Shown: positions 37,918-49,862 of the stretch, piece by piece | How positions within the stretch are numbered: position 1 is the first letter of the stretch | Layout: each line of letters opens with the position of its first letter | Position numbers and translations under genes: made by a program | The notes under the pieces: model-generated | What the model was told of the DNA's origin: nothing | Databases searched by the model: none | Seen by the model: the letters and a program-made list of their open reading frames with translations, nothing else | Origin: Alligator mississippiensis | Lineage: Eukaryota; Chordata; Crocodylia; Alligatoridae | Length of the DNA stretch: 64,000 bases | Reading direction: 5' to 3' | Assembly (NCBI RefSeq): GCF_030867095.1 | Contig: NC_081831.1 | Location: 20,312,001 to 20,376,000 of the forward strand

Positions 37918-38255
37918 TGGGTGCCTACACATATGCTGATGTGCGCTCTAATTAGAGCATGTCAGAGCCGAGCCGATTCATCGAGTCTGCTCTGCATTCT
38001 AATTAGATCGCTCCGGCATGGCCTCATCGTTGTGTATATAAACCCCGGCAGGTTTAAAAATGTCCACTGGGGTGCTTTAGCTAAACCTCATCAAATGAGG
38101 TTCAGATAAAGTATCCCACAACCTTTTTTAAACCTGCAGGGGCTTAATGCATATGACAGTGAGGTATTGTAATTAGAGTGGCTCTCCAGGAACTGCTCTA
38201 ATTAACCCCCCCACCATCTCCTTCCCCTGAGCACATGTATAGGCGCTCTTTGTAT
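37918..38255. mobile_element. MITE with imperfect inverted ends
   Basis: The left end GGGTGCCTACACATATGC pairs with the reverse complement of the right end, GAGCGCCTATACATGTGC (13 of 18 identical positions by eye). The motif 'gctctaattaga' and its variants recur inside. No open frame of note. Confidence 0.5.
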
Positions 38256-39389
38256 CCAGCATTCAAAGTGCGTGAAGGATCCAGGCCTAGATGATAAAAC
38301 CTCTGTGTCAGGAACTGTCTTTATTTTTGTTCCTTGTGCAACACCAAGCACATAGTTAGAGTTAGCACTAAACAAACAAATACATGATGACTTTGTTCCA
38401 CTATTGCACAACTTTGCTGCATTCACAGAGCGTTCTGGCCAAGACAGGGAGCTGGTAATTCAGGCTCTACTCCTTTGAGATACTGAGAGCCCTCAACCCT
38501 CATTAATTCAGGATAGGGCTTGTCAAGCATTAAGCCCCAATCTCACAATCAGATTGGTGCGGGATGACCCTTTGGGGCTCTCTCAGCCCTTATGGTTTCT
38601 GTCTGGATATGAGGTTTAGCTCACGTGGATCTAGGAGCAGGATCAAGAGCTTATTATTATATTATAGATAGCGCTTATTGATCATGACTTGGAACAATCA
38701 TTTCTTATAATGGAGTGACTGACAGGAATTCTTACAACGATGATTTATTTTTCAATATAATCCTTATTTGTAATCTTTGTGCTGCTTAAAATAGTTCTGT
38801 TCTCTGTGCCTTATTATTCAGATTAAATCAAATATTTATTTTAACTGCAGCATGCAGTCTGTGCTACAGTGAAGGGGCAGAAACATTTTCATTCTAAAAA
38901 TCTATTTGTCGGTTGCTTGTAACTTTCCCTGACTTTTACCTCTCAGGCTGCAATTTTCCACATTTAACACTCAGGTTAGGAGCAAATTCAAGGCAGGACA
39001 GAGGCTGAGCAAAATAGTCCGTACAATTTCAAGAGTTAACTGAGTGGCAAATACTATTATACTATCAATAAAGATTATTTGTTATTATTATGTGAACAGA
39101 TCAAATACCTTAGAAACCGAGGTGCTGGGTGTGGTGCAAAACGTAGTAGATAGACAGACATATACTTGGAAAGAGCTACATAGCTATATAGATAAGAGTG
39201 TATGAGGGAACAGCCAGCCAGATATAATAAAGGTAAAAACAAATCTAAAACCATTAAAAACAAAAGGATAAAAAGTATATACAGCCCCACAAGGGGCTGG
39301 GCATGAAAGCATTCGACAATCAGACTTACATCCCAACTAGAGACTGAAACCCTCCTCCCCCTCCTCACAGTGTCCTTCATGTGGTCACA

Positions 39390-42300
39390 CTTTTAGGACT
39401 AGCTGGCCATATTTCACTGTACAGAGCGACCCTTCAGGAGCCCAGCACAGCACACATTGGTCTGTGTTCTCTTGCAGGGTGACGAGCCTACACTCAAAGG
39501 AGGGAAATGCCTGGACAAGGACTTGAAAGAGGTGGAGAGCATCATCAGATCTGGTCCCTGCAAGATGGTTCCTGAGGCTCTTTGCAGCTGCCATCTTGGC
39601 CTGACCCAGCAGGAAACCAACCAAACATATAGTATTCCCCTTGATTGTCCAGCATAGCACAGAGAAAGTCCCAGTCCAGTGTGGCAAAGAGGGCACTGAG
39701 GGTAGCAAAGAGCAGCTGCAGGCAAAGGAGGTGTTAAAGAGCATCTCCCTCATTTCTTTCTCACAGAAGGAGAAAACTACAGATGCCACCAAATCTCAGT
39801 GGCAGACAAAGATGCTCATTGCCTGCCACTGGAAGCTACTGGTCCTTTTGGCCTTGAGTAACTTGTACAGGGTGTATCTGACTGGATGGGCTTGCTGTGA
39901 CACTGGTGCCATTAGATGCTGCCTCCAGGTTGTATTGGGGAAGGTAGCCAGGCTACAGGTGTGATGCATCCTGACTTCCCATGCATAAAGCATCTTTCCA
40001 GGTAGGATCTGAAAGCAGATGCCACCACTGCTGCTCTTGTTTGGCACAGCAAGGAACAGCAAGGTACTGGGCCCACTGCTTTCATCACTGTCCACAGCTG
40101 AGGTGATTGGCAGTGATGGATATGGTGAGTCCAGAGAGCTCTCGCTGAGGAGGGCCAACTGCATGTGGAAGTGGTCTTCCAGGGCAGCAACAATGTCCCT
40201 GGGAAGGTCACCCTTCACTTCATCCAAGAGGCATGAAGCAAAGCAGACAGAGCCAGAAAGATCAGGCTGGGTCAAGGAGGTGGATCACTTTGATGGTGTG
40301 TGAGGCAATGAAGCTTCCAAAGGTGAGGCTCAGTACCCACTTTTGCAAAGCCTGTTTGTAAAGTAGAGGCTTCTGCAGCAGCCCTGGAAAACTCAGACAC
40401 CTGGCCTGGGCTCTCAGGGAAAAGGAGGCTCTCCAAGACCAAGCAAGGCTGTAGTAGGATGGGAGGGTGTCACAGCCAAGCCTCTTCCAAGAGGAGGAGT
40501 TCCCAATTAAGGCTGAAGTCCCCTGCCTGGTGCAGAAACACAAAGGCCAGCTGCCACCAGGAGAAGAGTCTGCCAACAAAGAGCAGCCACCTTAGAGCCT
40601 GCAGATGGAAGGTATCCACCCTACCTACCAGGTCAATCAGGCCCAGACCCTCTCAGTGGTAGACAGGTAGAGGATTGCCTCCTGGAGCTAGTGTCCCTAA
40701 TCCCAGCTTCTCAAACAGGATCAATGGCAGATCTTGGACAGCACAAAGTAGTAATCCCCAAGCTGTTGATCGTTAGGACCTGAAGGTGGTAGCAGAGGTT
40801 GGTTAGGGTCAACACCACCATTATAGTAATGTCTCAGCCTCCTCACTGAGGCCTTCCCAGTTCAGGCTAGATAAGCTGGCAGGCCTAGAAAAAGCCATCA
40901 TGGCACAAGGACAGGCCTCCAGGTCTAGGGGCCAAACATCAACCCATGTGCCCAACAGAAGTTTGTTGCTTTTGGCCCAGCTGATACAGGCCAAGGAGGT
41001 GCACTTGTAGATACACTGACAGTCCATCAGGGATGGATGTTGTCCTCACTGCTCACAAAAACAGTCATATGATTAGCAGATGCTATCACCTTACTTAGGG
41101 GGCTGGTGGCTAGAGGTGAGGCTGACAGGAGGGCTAGGCCCGTTAGGTGAGGATGCGGTGTGTGCAGCAGTGGCTCAGTGGCTAGAGTATAAATCATTCT
41201 AAAGACGGTGCAACCCTGCCAGATGCCCCTGTAGGCTCAGAAAGGGGCCCATTCATTCATCTTCAGGGGGCTGGAGATGTCTCGGTACAGGAGCTAGATG
41301 GTTGAGGTGAATAGGAGTCACAGCAAAAGGTCTCCAGAGGCTGGAATAAGAAGTGTGATTGACCTGGTCAAAGGCTTTCTCTTGATCCAAGGAAATAAAA
41401 GCAGTAATTAGGCCAGAGAACTCTGTAGCTGCCAGCAGGTCACACAGCAGAAGCAAGTTGTCCTGGATGGTTTTACCAAGCATGCAGTTGCTCTGCTCAG
41501 GGTCAACAACCAATCCATTGAGGCCTGGCACCTTCCCCATGGGGAGATAGTCAGCTCTTCTAGGACAGCTTCTGGTCAAGAACATCAGCATCCGATGTAG
41601 AGAGTTTGGGGATGCTGAAAGGACTCTGAGAAGTTAGACTCAGCTGCAAACAGCTCTGCATAGAAACAAACAGTATGCTCCCAGATCTCAGCAGGGTCCT
41701 TGGGTCAGGCTGATGGGGTCTTAAGGTGGCCAGTGATCTTGCATTCTGCACATCCTTTCTCTAGGTTGAAGAAGAATCGATCCCATCTTCAGGCTCGGCA
41801 TCAGTGCCTGGCTCTGTGGAGGGTGGACCTCTGGGTGGGGGATTGTCAATAACCAAGGGGAATCACCTCCCTGCCAAGACTGCTAACATCACTGTCAGGG
41901 GGAGAAGAGGGTATGCTTCTCAGTGGGTTCTCTGAGGCCTCTCTTAACCCCAGCTCTCTTAGTGGCCACATTTTCCTGGAGAGTCTTCTCCAACTCTCAG
42001 GCCCATACTCACTTCCAGTCCATATTCTTGGTACCGGGTGCCATGCCAGGTCATAGGCAGGCAGTCTGGGGGGAGCAAGTCCAAGTGTAGGGAATACAGG
42101 AAGCAGAAACCAGGATTTCCACCTGAGAAACCGAATCAGAGATCCAGACGGTCAGGTCGAGATTGGGGTCAGGAGGCTAGCTGGGTCAGGTATGCAGGAA
42201 ACCAGAGTCAGTCACCCATGCTCTGTCCTCTCTCGGGTTTCAACCCCAGCAGTAGGAAGAAGGATTTCCTTTGAATGGGAGGGGTGGGACTGGTGAGAGC

Positions 42301-43010
42301 CCAACCACCCTAGAAGTGGCAGGGAAGGTGGGCTCAGTCTCAGCCTCTTTCCTCACCTGGGCTTGTGGGGGTTGTCCCCTCTCCGCATGGGTTGAGCTGT
42401 CCCTGCTGCACCAGCTGGCCTTCTCACTGCATACTGACCAGCCAGGTGAGTAGGACTGCTGCACTGGAAGCATGTAGTCTCCTCCAGGGAGAGATACAAA
42501 TGCTCACCTAGTGTATATCATAGGATGGTCCTTAAGAAGTTGTGTTATCCTTTACTGTCATAAAGACCTGCCTCCTGAGGGACAGGACATGCCTGAGCTT
42601 GGGGGCTTTACAGCCAAGTGAGATTCTACAAATGGGGCTCATTATCTTACCAAAACCAGCCAGGTGGCCAGCCAGCAGGTCATCACTGAGAAAGGAGGAG
42701 ATCATTGGATAGTTATGATTCTTATGGCCAAGGTATCCAAAGGCATCATGGTGACAAAGTCTCCCTTAATGGTGATGTCCTCCTCTACCACCTTGATCAC
42801 AAAGTTTGGGAAGCTCAGGAAAGTCATGGGCACCATATTGACCTGGGACACACACCTGATGATTTTGTAGCCTACCAACTTCCCAACTACTATGGTGCTT
42901 TCCTCTACCCCGACAGAGTCAGGAGTAAACAGTCACAGGCTCTTGAGAGATTCAAAGATCCCTGTGTGCTAGAGCTGGCCATTTTGGCAGGGAAGGTTTA
43001 ACAAAGGAAG
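39390..43010 (-). mobile_element. Tx1-clade L1 LINE, deleted and degraded
   Basis: Read on the minus strand. From 43.0 to about 42.5 kb there is a gag-like ORF1 with 'VVEEDITIKGDFVTMMPLDTLA' content and a block near ISLGCKAPKLRHVLSLRRQV, which I recognise from Tx1-like ORF1 proteins. A zinc knuckle follows at about 42.48-42.43 kb (CFQC...H...), whose last Cys is Tyr. Then an RT fragment at 41591-41253 has LITAFISLDQEKAFDQVNH, the catalytic block of Tx1 RT. Further frames at 41027-40821, 40579-40262 and 40275-39796 match in order the RT thumb and C-terminal region, with frameshifts. Most of the endonuclease and the first part of RT appear deleted. The element is inactive. Confidence 0.65.
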
Positions 43011-44878
43011 TATCCAGCTGCTGGGCAGAAGGGCTTTCTGGTTGGAGTGTGGAATGAAAGTACAAGTTTAAAAATAAATAGGGAAAAAGGCAAAAAAGAG
43101 GAGGAAAATAAAGTAAGAGTCAGGGAATATCCTAACTTAAAGGGAGAAGGGAAAGGGACTATTCTGCTAAAGCCTTAAGTTTGACTCAGCAGGCCAGGGG
43201 CAAGAGAGGGGAATGCCAGAGCATAAAAGAGTGAAAAACACAAAAAGGGGGAAAACAACAAATAAGAAAGGACAGAATAACTGTGGAGGGGGGGTCAGAC
43301 ACCCAGAAAGGGCACAGGGAAATAGGAGAAGAGGGAATTAAAAGCACTATTTTAGCAAAGCTGAAAGAGAAGTAAAGCTATTGCTTCCTCCAGATAGACA
43401 GAAAGAAAGAGGAAAGAGATGATAGAAAATTGTCCTTTATTAGGGAAATAGGTCATATATGCTCAGGTACTATGATGAGCAGTTCAGTAAAATAATCTGT
43501 GGAGTAGAACAGAATGGAAGTGAACTGCTTTTAGGTGGTTCAGTGCAACTGCATTTTGGTGTAAAAAAAGAAATATACTGGTACTTCCTACATGCTTATG
43601 GGGGTTTGTTTGGTGACAAAGGCTTTTACTAAAAATCTCCTGCCCTCCTGGCACAGACTATGCTCATGTGCACAGCTGAGTGGACATTCGTATTCCCTGT
43701 GCAATCCCCCTGCTTGTGTGCGGGGAAGAACGCTGAGTGAGATTTCTTGTTCAACATGCAGGTGAGTGTGGAATACAATAAGCACGGATGCAGATGGATG
43801 GAGGCAGAGCTCCTAGCTCCCTGGGGCACTATGCAGGTTAGTTAATGTTTGCACAGTGCTTTAAAGACACAACCAGAAGAGCACTAAAGTATTCTTTGTG
43901 TGCATGCAGCTGAAATTTTAAACCTGCGTCCAGCATACTTTGAAGAGCTTCATTAGCTACAGGGAAATTTCTCATATTGACTTGCCAATACATTCGTTCT
44001 GATAATATAACCATGTCCTTATGAGGAGAACCGCACACCCTAAAACAATTTTTACAAAGCAGTGATGCTTAATTGTTGTTATTCAAGAGACAGAGGCATC
44101 TACTTTGCAAAAGCCTCCTTCTTATTCAGTCTGTTCATTCTAATTAAATAATAGATAGCAAGCTAAGTTATTTAGCACCTGTATTAAAGATGTATATGTC
44201 CTGCCTTTTTTGGAAGATGTATCTGGATGAATAGTGTTGAGGCAGGTAAATGCTACTTTACCAAAGATCTCACACCTTACTGATGATGAATAGCGATGGA
44301 CATGCTTCATTGATTTTGAACATGAAAGGTCAGCAGATAACTTACTGCTGCCTTGAGCTGCAGTAACTTATGCACTTTGCATCAATTTTGCTTTGTTTTT
44401 AATGAATATGTATGGCCCCTAGCTGAACTGCTTTGCCAAGTACACGTCTCCCAGCTTATTTTCAACCATTATCCCTCTGAATTAAGAACCTGTGTTCCAT
44501 ATAGCAGCTCTTGAAACATGGAGGGAGACAGAGAAGAAAGACAGGGTTCATTTACATCAGGAGTGAACCCTGTACAAACCAACTTTAAAGACACAAAACA
44601 ATGCTCTCACAGGTGGATTTGCATATACCATGCCTGGTTGGGGGAATGTATATGGATTTGAAAGATTCAGGTAGCAACCAGGCTTTTACTACAGACATGC
44701 TTGTTTATCTGGATTGCCTACGGTAAATAACATCAGTTTGTGAAGCCATTTACATTCAACTCTTATCTATGTTGATATAACCTGGGGCCTAAACTTCGAG
44801 TGTGATTAGGAAAGCACTGGACTGCCCTCTAGTGGACAGAGTGGATAACACTGGTCAGGAGCTGATGGTCCGTTTCAG
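43011..44878. other. Intergenic, no gene seen
   Basis: A-rich on the plus strand at 43.05-43.45 kb, then ordinary intergenic DNA. No known repeat could be named with confidence, and no conserved frame. Confidence 0.5.
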
Positions 44879-45132
44879 CAGGGTGAACCCTTTTGGCAGA
44901 TGGGCCACAAATTAGCCCTGAACTCTCCCCAAGTGTCAGTTCAACCCCATTCCCTCCCTTGATCTGCTTTGCTTTCTGTCTCCTTCCATGTGCTCCCTGC
45001 CCAGTTCGCTGCTTTGCTTTGTGCTTCCTGCCCTGCCACTGTGCTTCCTGTCGCCTCCCCGATCCGCTGCATGCCACACGCACAGGCTGCTCCTGCCACA
45101 TCTGGTTCCTGTGCTGCAGATTGGCCACCCTG
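44879..45132. mobile_element. hAT-like MITE (GGTGGCCAA type)
   Basis: The right end in reverse complement reads CAGGGTGGCCAATCTGCAGC. The left end reads CAGGGTGAACCCTTTTGGCA. The interior shares order and phrases with 28562-28729 ('acaaattagccctgaa', 'atctgctttgctttctg', 'catgccacacgcacaggctgc'). Target duplications are not evident. Confidence 0.5.
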
Positions 45133-45731
45133 GTCTATCAGTGGCCACGGTATGACAGACCAGCCTCATTTAATTGTATGTCTGTCATCAACTTACGATA
45201 CAGAGACCAAAGCACAAAAGGCCTTTTAGGGCTGTAGAAGCCTAATTACTCTTCAATCCAGAGAGTGCTTTTAAATCAACTTCACTGCAGCTGTTGCAGG
45301 AGGGGAGTGAGGGGTTGTAGGCCTTATTAGGTGCTGATTTGGGTTCTGGGATGTGGTCACTCTGCTGCTTTTCCCTTTTAATGTTATGAACATCTTCAGT
45401 GACAAATGGCTCAGAATAAAGAGGGATTTCAGTTTGACTCCGAGTTGGCAGGGGCTAGGAGCCAGGAGCACGCTCAGGGTACAGGTTACCCAGGACACTT
45501 GCCAGTGACCTCTTCTGGCTGACAAGGATGACTATTCATGAAGAGCAGGGCAGGCCTGCCTCTGCCCGAGCCAGGGGGCTGTGGTAGGAGAAAGCCAGCA
45601 GTCAGGTGGAAGGATGTTCCAGGCCATAAGAAAGACTGAAGGATTTTTTCTCTCCTGGGCTGCAGAGCTATTCTCAAACAGGAAACCTGAGCTGATCAGA
45701 CAGCAATCCTAGCCATGATACCAATCATAAG

Positions 45732-46091
45732 GCAGGGTAGATTTGCACCTTATAATAGGGATGGCAAGCTGGTCAATTGACCGGTCAAATATTGTCAGTT
45801 GACTGCATTTTTAACTGGCCAATGATTATAGCAATTTTACAAAAAATCCTACCTTTTTTGTAGTTTGACAGAAATATGATTTTTCATTTTCGAAATATTT
45901 TAATGGAAAATTTGTACTTTTTCTGTGTATTATTTGGACCTATTGGTATTTTTTTTACAATTTTTTTACTGATATTTGACTGGTCAATTGACCAAACTTT
46001 ATTGACTGGTTAAATACCCAACCCTACCTTATAGACTAGCTAAATTAGAGGTATATATGTAGTTATTCTGTAAGATGCAAATCTACCCTGT
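45732..46091. mobile_element. Outer MITE split by another MITE
   Basis: The left end CAGGGTAGATTTGCACCTTA and the reverse complement of the right end, CAGGGTAGATTTGCATCTTA, differ at one of 20 bases. This is a clear terminal inverted repeat pair. Between them, only about 65 bp on the right and about 24 bp on the left belong to this element; the remainder is the insertion at 45756-46026. Confidence 0.7.
45756..46026. mobile_element. hAT-like MITE nested inside another MITE
   Basis: Begins TAGGGATGGCAAGCTGGTCAA and ends as the reverse complement of TAGGGTTGGGTATTTAACCA. The flanks ccttataa (45748-45755) and ccttatag (46027-46034) agree at 7 of 8 bases, a good 8-bp target duplication. It contains repeated 'ggtcaattgacc' palindromes and is AT-rich inside. 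Non-coding. Confidence 0.75.
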
Positions 46092-46154
46092 CTTCTGCTT
46101 GCCTTCAGACTAGCAAACACAGCTAACTACATCTCTCATGATACCACCATTTAT

Positions 46155-47205
46155 TAGGGGTGCATCGATAAAGATTTTCTTGGCTGATAGTGATAGCCAA
46201 TTATTAACCAGCCATATCAGCCAATACTGATCTGATAACTGATTTAAAGGAATGCAGCTGGGCATCTGGGAGAGCAGCTCCCTGCATGTAAGTCTGTGGA
46301 GGGGAAGGGGCATTGGAGGGGCAGATCAAGGCCCCACGGTGAGGGAGTGAGGCAGGGGCAGGGGGTGGGGGCACTGCCCAGCAGGAGCAGTGAACGGGAT
46401 CCATAGCAGGGAGCAGGATGGAGCTGCAGGCAGCTCATCCAGGGGATCAGCATCCCAGCGCTCAAAAATGGTGGTGGGAGCTCTTGAACTAAAGCTCGTC
46501 AGATGAGATTTAATTCAGGTGCCACCACCACCATTCTGAGGCATGGGGATGCTATTAATTAGAGCCGAACAGGGCAAGGGTGGGTACAGGCTGATAACTG
46601 TGGGCTCAGGACTCTCTGCCTTTGCCTCGGAACTCCTGTGTTGGTTGTGCATCCGCTGCCAACCAAGCAGTGGGAGGCACAACTCGCTGCCCCTACTGCT
46701 GACAGGTGGGCATGGGTTGCACAGCCAGCGTGGGGCAAGGCAGCAGGCAAGGAAAAGGCAGCAGGGTGGAGAGCCCCAAGCCCCCAGCAAGCAGTCCGCA
46801 TCCACCCTGCGCACAAATCTGGGGGAGCACACTCCCTACCTGAGCCCTGGGTCCCATTCACCACCCTGCCTGGGCAGTACCCTCAACCCCTGCCCCACTC
46901 CCTCCCTCCCTCACTGTGGAGGCCTCCATCTGCCCCCCCACCGCATGCCCCTCCCCTCCCCCATGTCCCTTTCCCTCCATAAACTTACCTGCAGGGTGCT
47001 GCTCTCCATGGTGCCCAGTTGCACTCCTGGCCATGTGCATGTGTGCGGCTGCGTGCATGGATGCAGTGTCTGGGGGACCTGGCACATTATATCTATTGGT
47101 GAATTTATCAGCTACAACCAGCCAAAAAAAGCCAATAACCAATAATGTTAATCTTCCTTTTATTGGGCGATCCGATATGCAACCGATATATTGGTGAACC
47201 TCTAA
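46155..47205. mobile_element. Long non-autonomous hAT-like element
   Basis: The left end TAGGGGTGCATCGATAAAG and the reverse complement of the right end, TTAGAGGTTCACCAATATAT, are imperfect inverted repeats of the TAGGGGTGCACCGATA type. Flanks ccatttat (46147-46154) and acatttat (47206-47213) agree at 7 of 8. Subterminal 'gccaat' and 'gataa' motifs recur at both ends. The GC-rich middle has open frames on both strands (up to 200 codons), but none resembles a transposase. Confidence 0.7.
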
Positions 47206-48164
47206 ACATTTATGTTAAATGATCTCATGAAAGCCGTAAGCAGAGGCCAGATGCCACTACTGATGCTCCAGGTCATTCACCAGACTCACAGTCCTGTTGG
47301 TCATGACATGAGGTGCTGGGCTGAGTGCCCTGGCAGGGCTGAGCAGATTGGCTTTCAAATGTTCAGCTTGTGCTTTTTATAGACCCCCCCCCACCACCAC
47401 CTTGACTCCAGCTTAGGCAAGGGGTAACTTCTCTTGCACCCCATGGGCTGCCAGCCCTGCAGTCCTGCAGCTTGCAGTGCTGCCACTCTCTTAGTCAGGT
47501 GGATGAAGTTGCTGGGTGAGAATGGGAAGTGTGCTGGCCCTTCAGTCTTCAAACACATTGCCTAAGAGAAATATGTCACTACGTTTCCAGCAAGACCTTG
47601 TAAGTCTTCTTCATGAGTATCCTGTTCCCCACTGACTGCCAGCACCGTACCTAGACTCCTGTTGGCCCTGGGCAAACTCTTAGTATTGGGCCCCTCTTTG
47701 CCAGAGATAATGATAATAATAATAATTTTTAAATTACCATTTTCGGGCTCCCTTTCTGTCCGAGCCCTGGGCAGCTGTCCAGTTTGCCCATGCCTGTGTC
47801 CGGCCCTGCCGACTGCAGGGTGGACCTGGCCGTACCATGGGCCCGTGGATCAAAACAGGAACTCCCCTTCCCTTGTTGCCTCCTCCAGGCCAGGCTTGGC
47901 TGCCTTGCAGAGAAGTTGAGATGTTTGTACCCCAGTCTTTGGGATGAACAATGCAATTATCATTCTGTACAAACAGGTGTCCTGAGTCTCTGAGGAATCC
48001 AATATTAACAGTGAGAACTGGACAGCAGCTTTGGGAGGCTGGTTCAAATATATTACAAGACCATCTTCAGAAGCAGTCATATTGGGAATGGGATAACAGA
48101 GCGAAAATAAGCTGCCATTCTGTACTTCCCTTCAAAGCAGTGCAAGACATGTGCATCTATGGGT

Positions 48165-48325
48165 GGGTGACTGATTCCATTTCACAGATGGGAAAAGAGA
48201 AGTACAGAGAAATTAAGGGCCAGGGTGTCACCTCACGTGCATCTTTGAGCCACTGGTAGAGTTGGGAACCCACATCTCCTGCCTCTTGGTCGAGTGCTTT
48301 AATAGCTAGACATCCTTTCTCCCAC
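48165..48325 (+). repeat. MIR-type SINE relic
   Basis: The sequence runs 'ttcacagatgggaaaagagaagtacagagaaattaaggg' (in part), then 'agagttgggaacccacatctcctg' and 'gtgctttaatagctagacatcc', the successive MIR blocks. Confidence 0.6.
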
Positions 48326-49739
48326 TAGAAAAAATACTGGATGATGGAGTAAGACATACATGGCTGGGGCCTGTTTGAATGCTGCCTTTGGCTTTCCTAG
48401 TAGTAGTTAATATGAAGTATTTCCTTAAACATAAAAAGGCATGATTCTCATTCACATTAGGCCCCTGCACACCTACTCTGGAGCATAGGAGGGGTAAAAT
48501 TTACATCCCCCTTCAGGCCACTCAGTCCTTCTAGAGTTACATAAAGAGGCAATCGTTTAACTGAGAACTGGGCCTGTAGCATCTATGCTATTTCTGAATG
48601 ATGCAACACTTTCTACTTCCTTCTTTTACTAGCAATGGAGATCATCCTCCTAGTCAGAGAACATGTGTTAACCTGGAAGATAGGAAAGGTGTCAGTTGAG
48701 GCAAATGGGATACACATAGAGCAGTGGTTCTTTTCAGTGACATCCTTTTCATTTTCTTGATGTGACTACAGAAACATTAAATCTCGTTCCCTCTGTGAAT
48801 AGAGGGGCACAGAAATTCATAGCACTGTGGTAATAGTACATTCATTATGACTGAATTACAATGGGATCTTATGTAAGAGTATTATAGATCTCCATTATTA
48901 GCAGCAATGTTCTTCGTGACTAATGATAGTATAATGAATACATTCAGATGATAAAATACAATCTGCTTGCTGCCAGGCAAATGCATAATGGGGGAAGTTA
49001 TGACTGCAGCTCAAGTTTCCCCAGTACAACCCCACTTATGGTGGAATAACTATAGAGTTTGCCCTGCATGTTCACTTCACTTTCCTTGGTTATTTATGTG
49101 GGTTGCATACATTTGTAAGACTCAATTGGCCCTTCCAGGGCCACTGGCCACATCAGTGTGGGACATGTGCCATTCTAGCACATCAGTGAAATATGCTGTC
49201 AGGACCAAACCAGTGTTGGAGGAACTGGAGTTGCTGAAGTTCAGGGGCACTGGAAAACTGCTAAAAAAAAAAGATGAGCTGACTGATGCCTGGCTCAGCC
49301 ACGTGAGTCTGTCTTATCCAAGCTAAGTATCAGACTCAGAGATGATACTACTATGAGCAATATCACAGTCTACATGGCTGGAACATGGACATCCCCATGG
49401 AAATACAGCATGGGGGTCAGAACTCTTGACCTGTCTATACCCAGAGTTGCAAAGGTGCGACATTGAACCTATGTATTTAAATAAGCATTAAGCAGACACT
49501 ATATTGGTGTAAAGCTTATTTTTACTAGGGGCAAGCTCAGCCAGTAAGTGACTATACACAAAGGTGTACCAGTTCAATAAACAGATACAACTTCTGGGTG
49601 TGGACCAGATCTACGCAAAATATGCCCTGTGCTCACAGCTTTCATTTGATTTGTTGATTGAAGAGACAGGCAATGTGCCCCCTTCTTTTACTTGCATCTA
49701 TGAATAAAAGAAAATGCAGTCCAGGGCTCTTCCAGTCCC

Positions 49740-49862
49740 AGAGCCTCCTGGGTTCTAGTATGGAGCCTTGCACTGAGTCACTGCATAACCCTGCAGCATT
49801 TACTTTCACTTGTTATACCTCAGCCTCCACATCAGTAAAATGGGGCTAAATCATAGGCATGT
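49740..49862 (-). repeat. MIR-type SINE relic
   Basis: The plus strand reads 'tgagtcactgcataacc', then 'cctcagcctccacatcagtaaaatggggctaa', the reverse complement of the MIR core. Confidence 0.55.

Noticed and set aside
46543-47145. 200-codon plus-strand frame
   Set aside because: It falls in the GC-rich interior of the element at 46155-47205, with equally long frames on the other strand. No recognisable protein.
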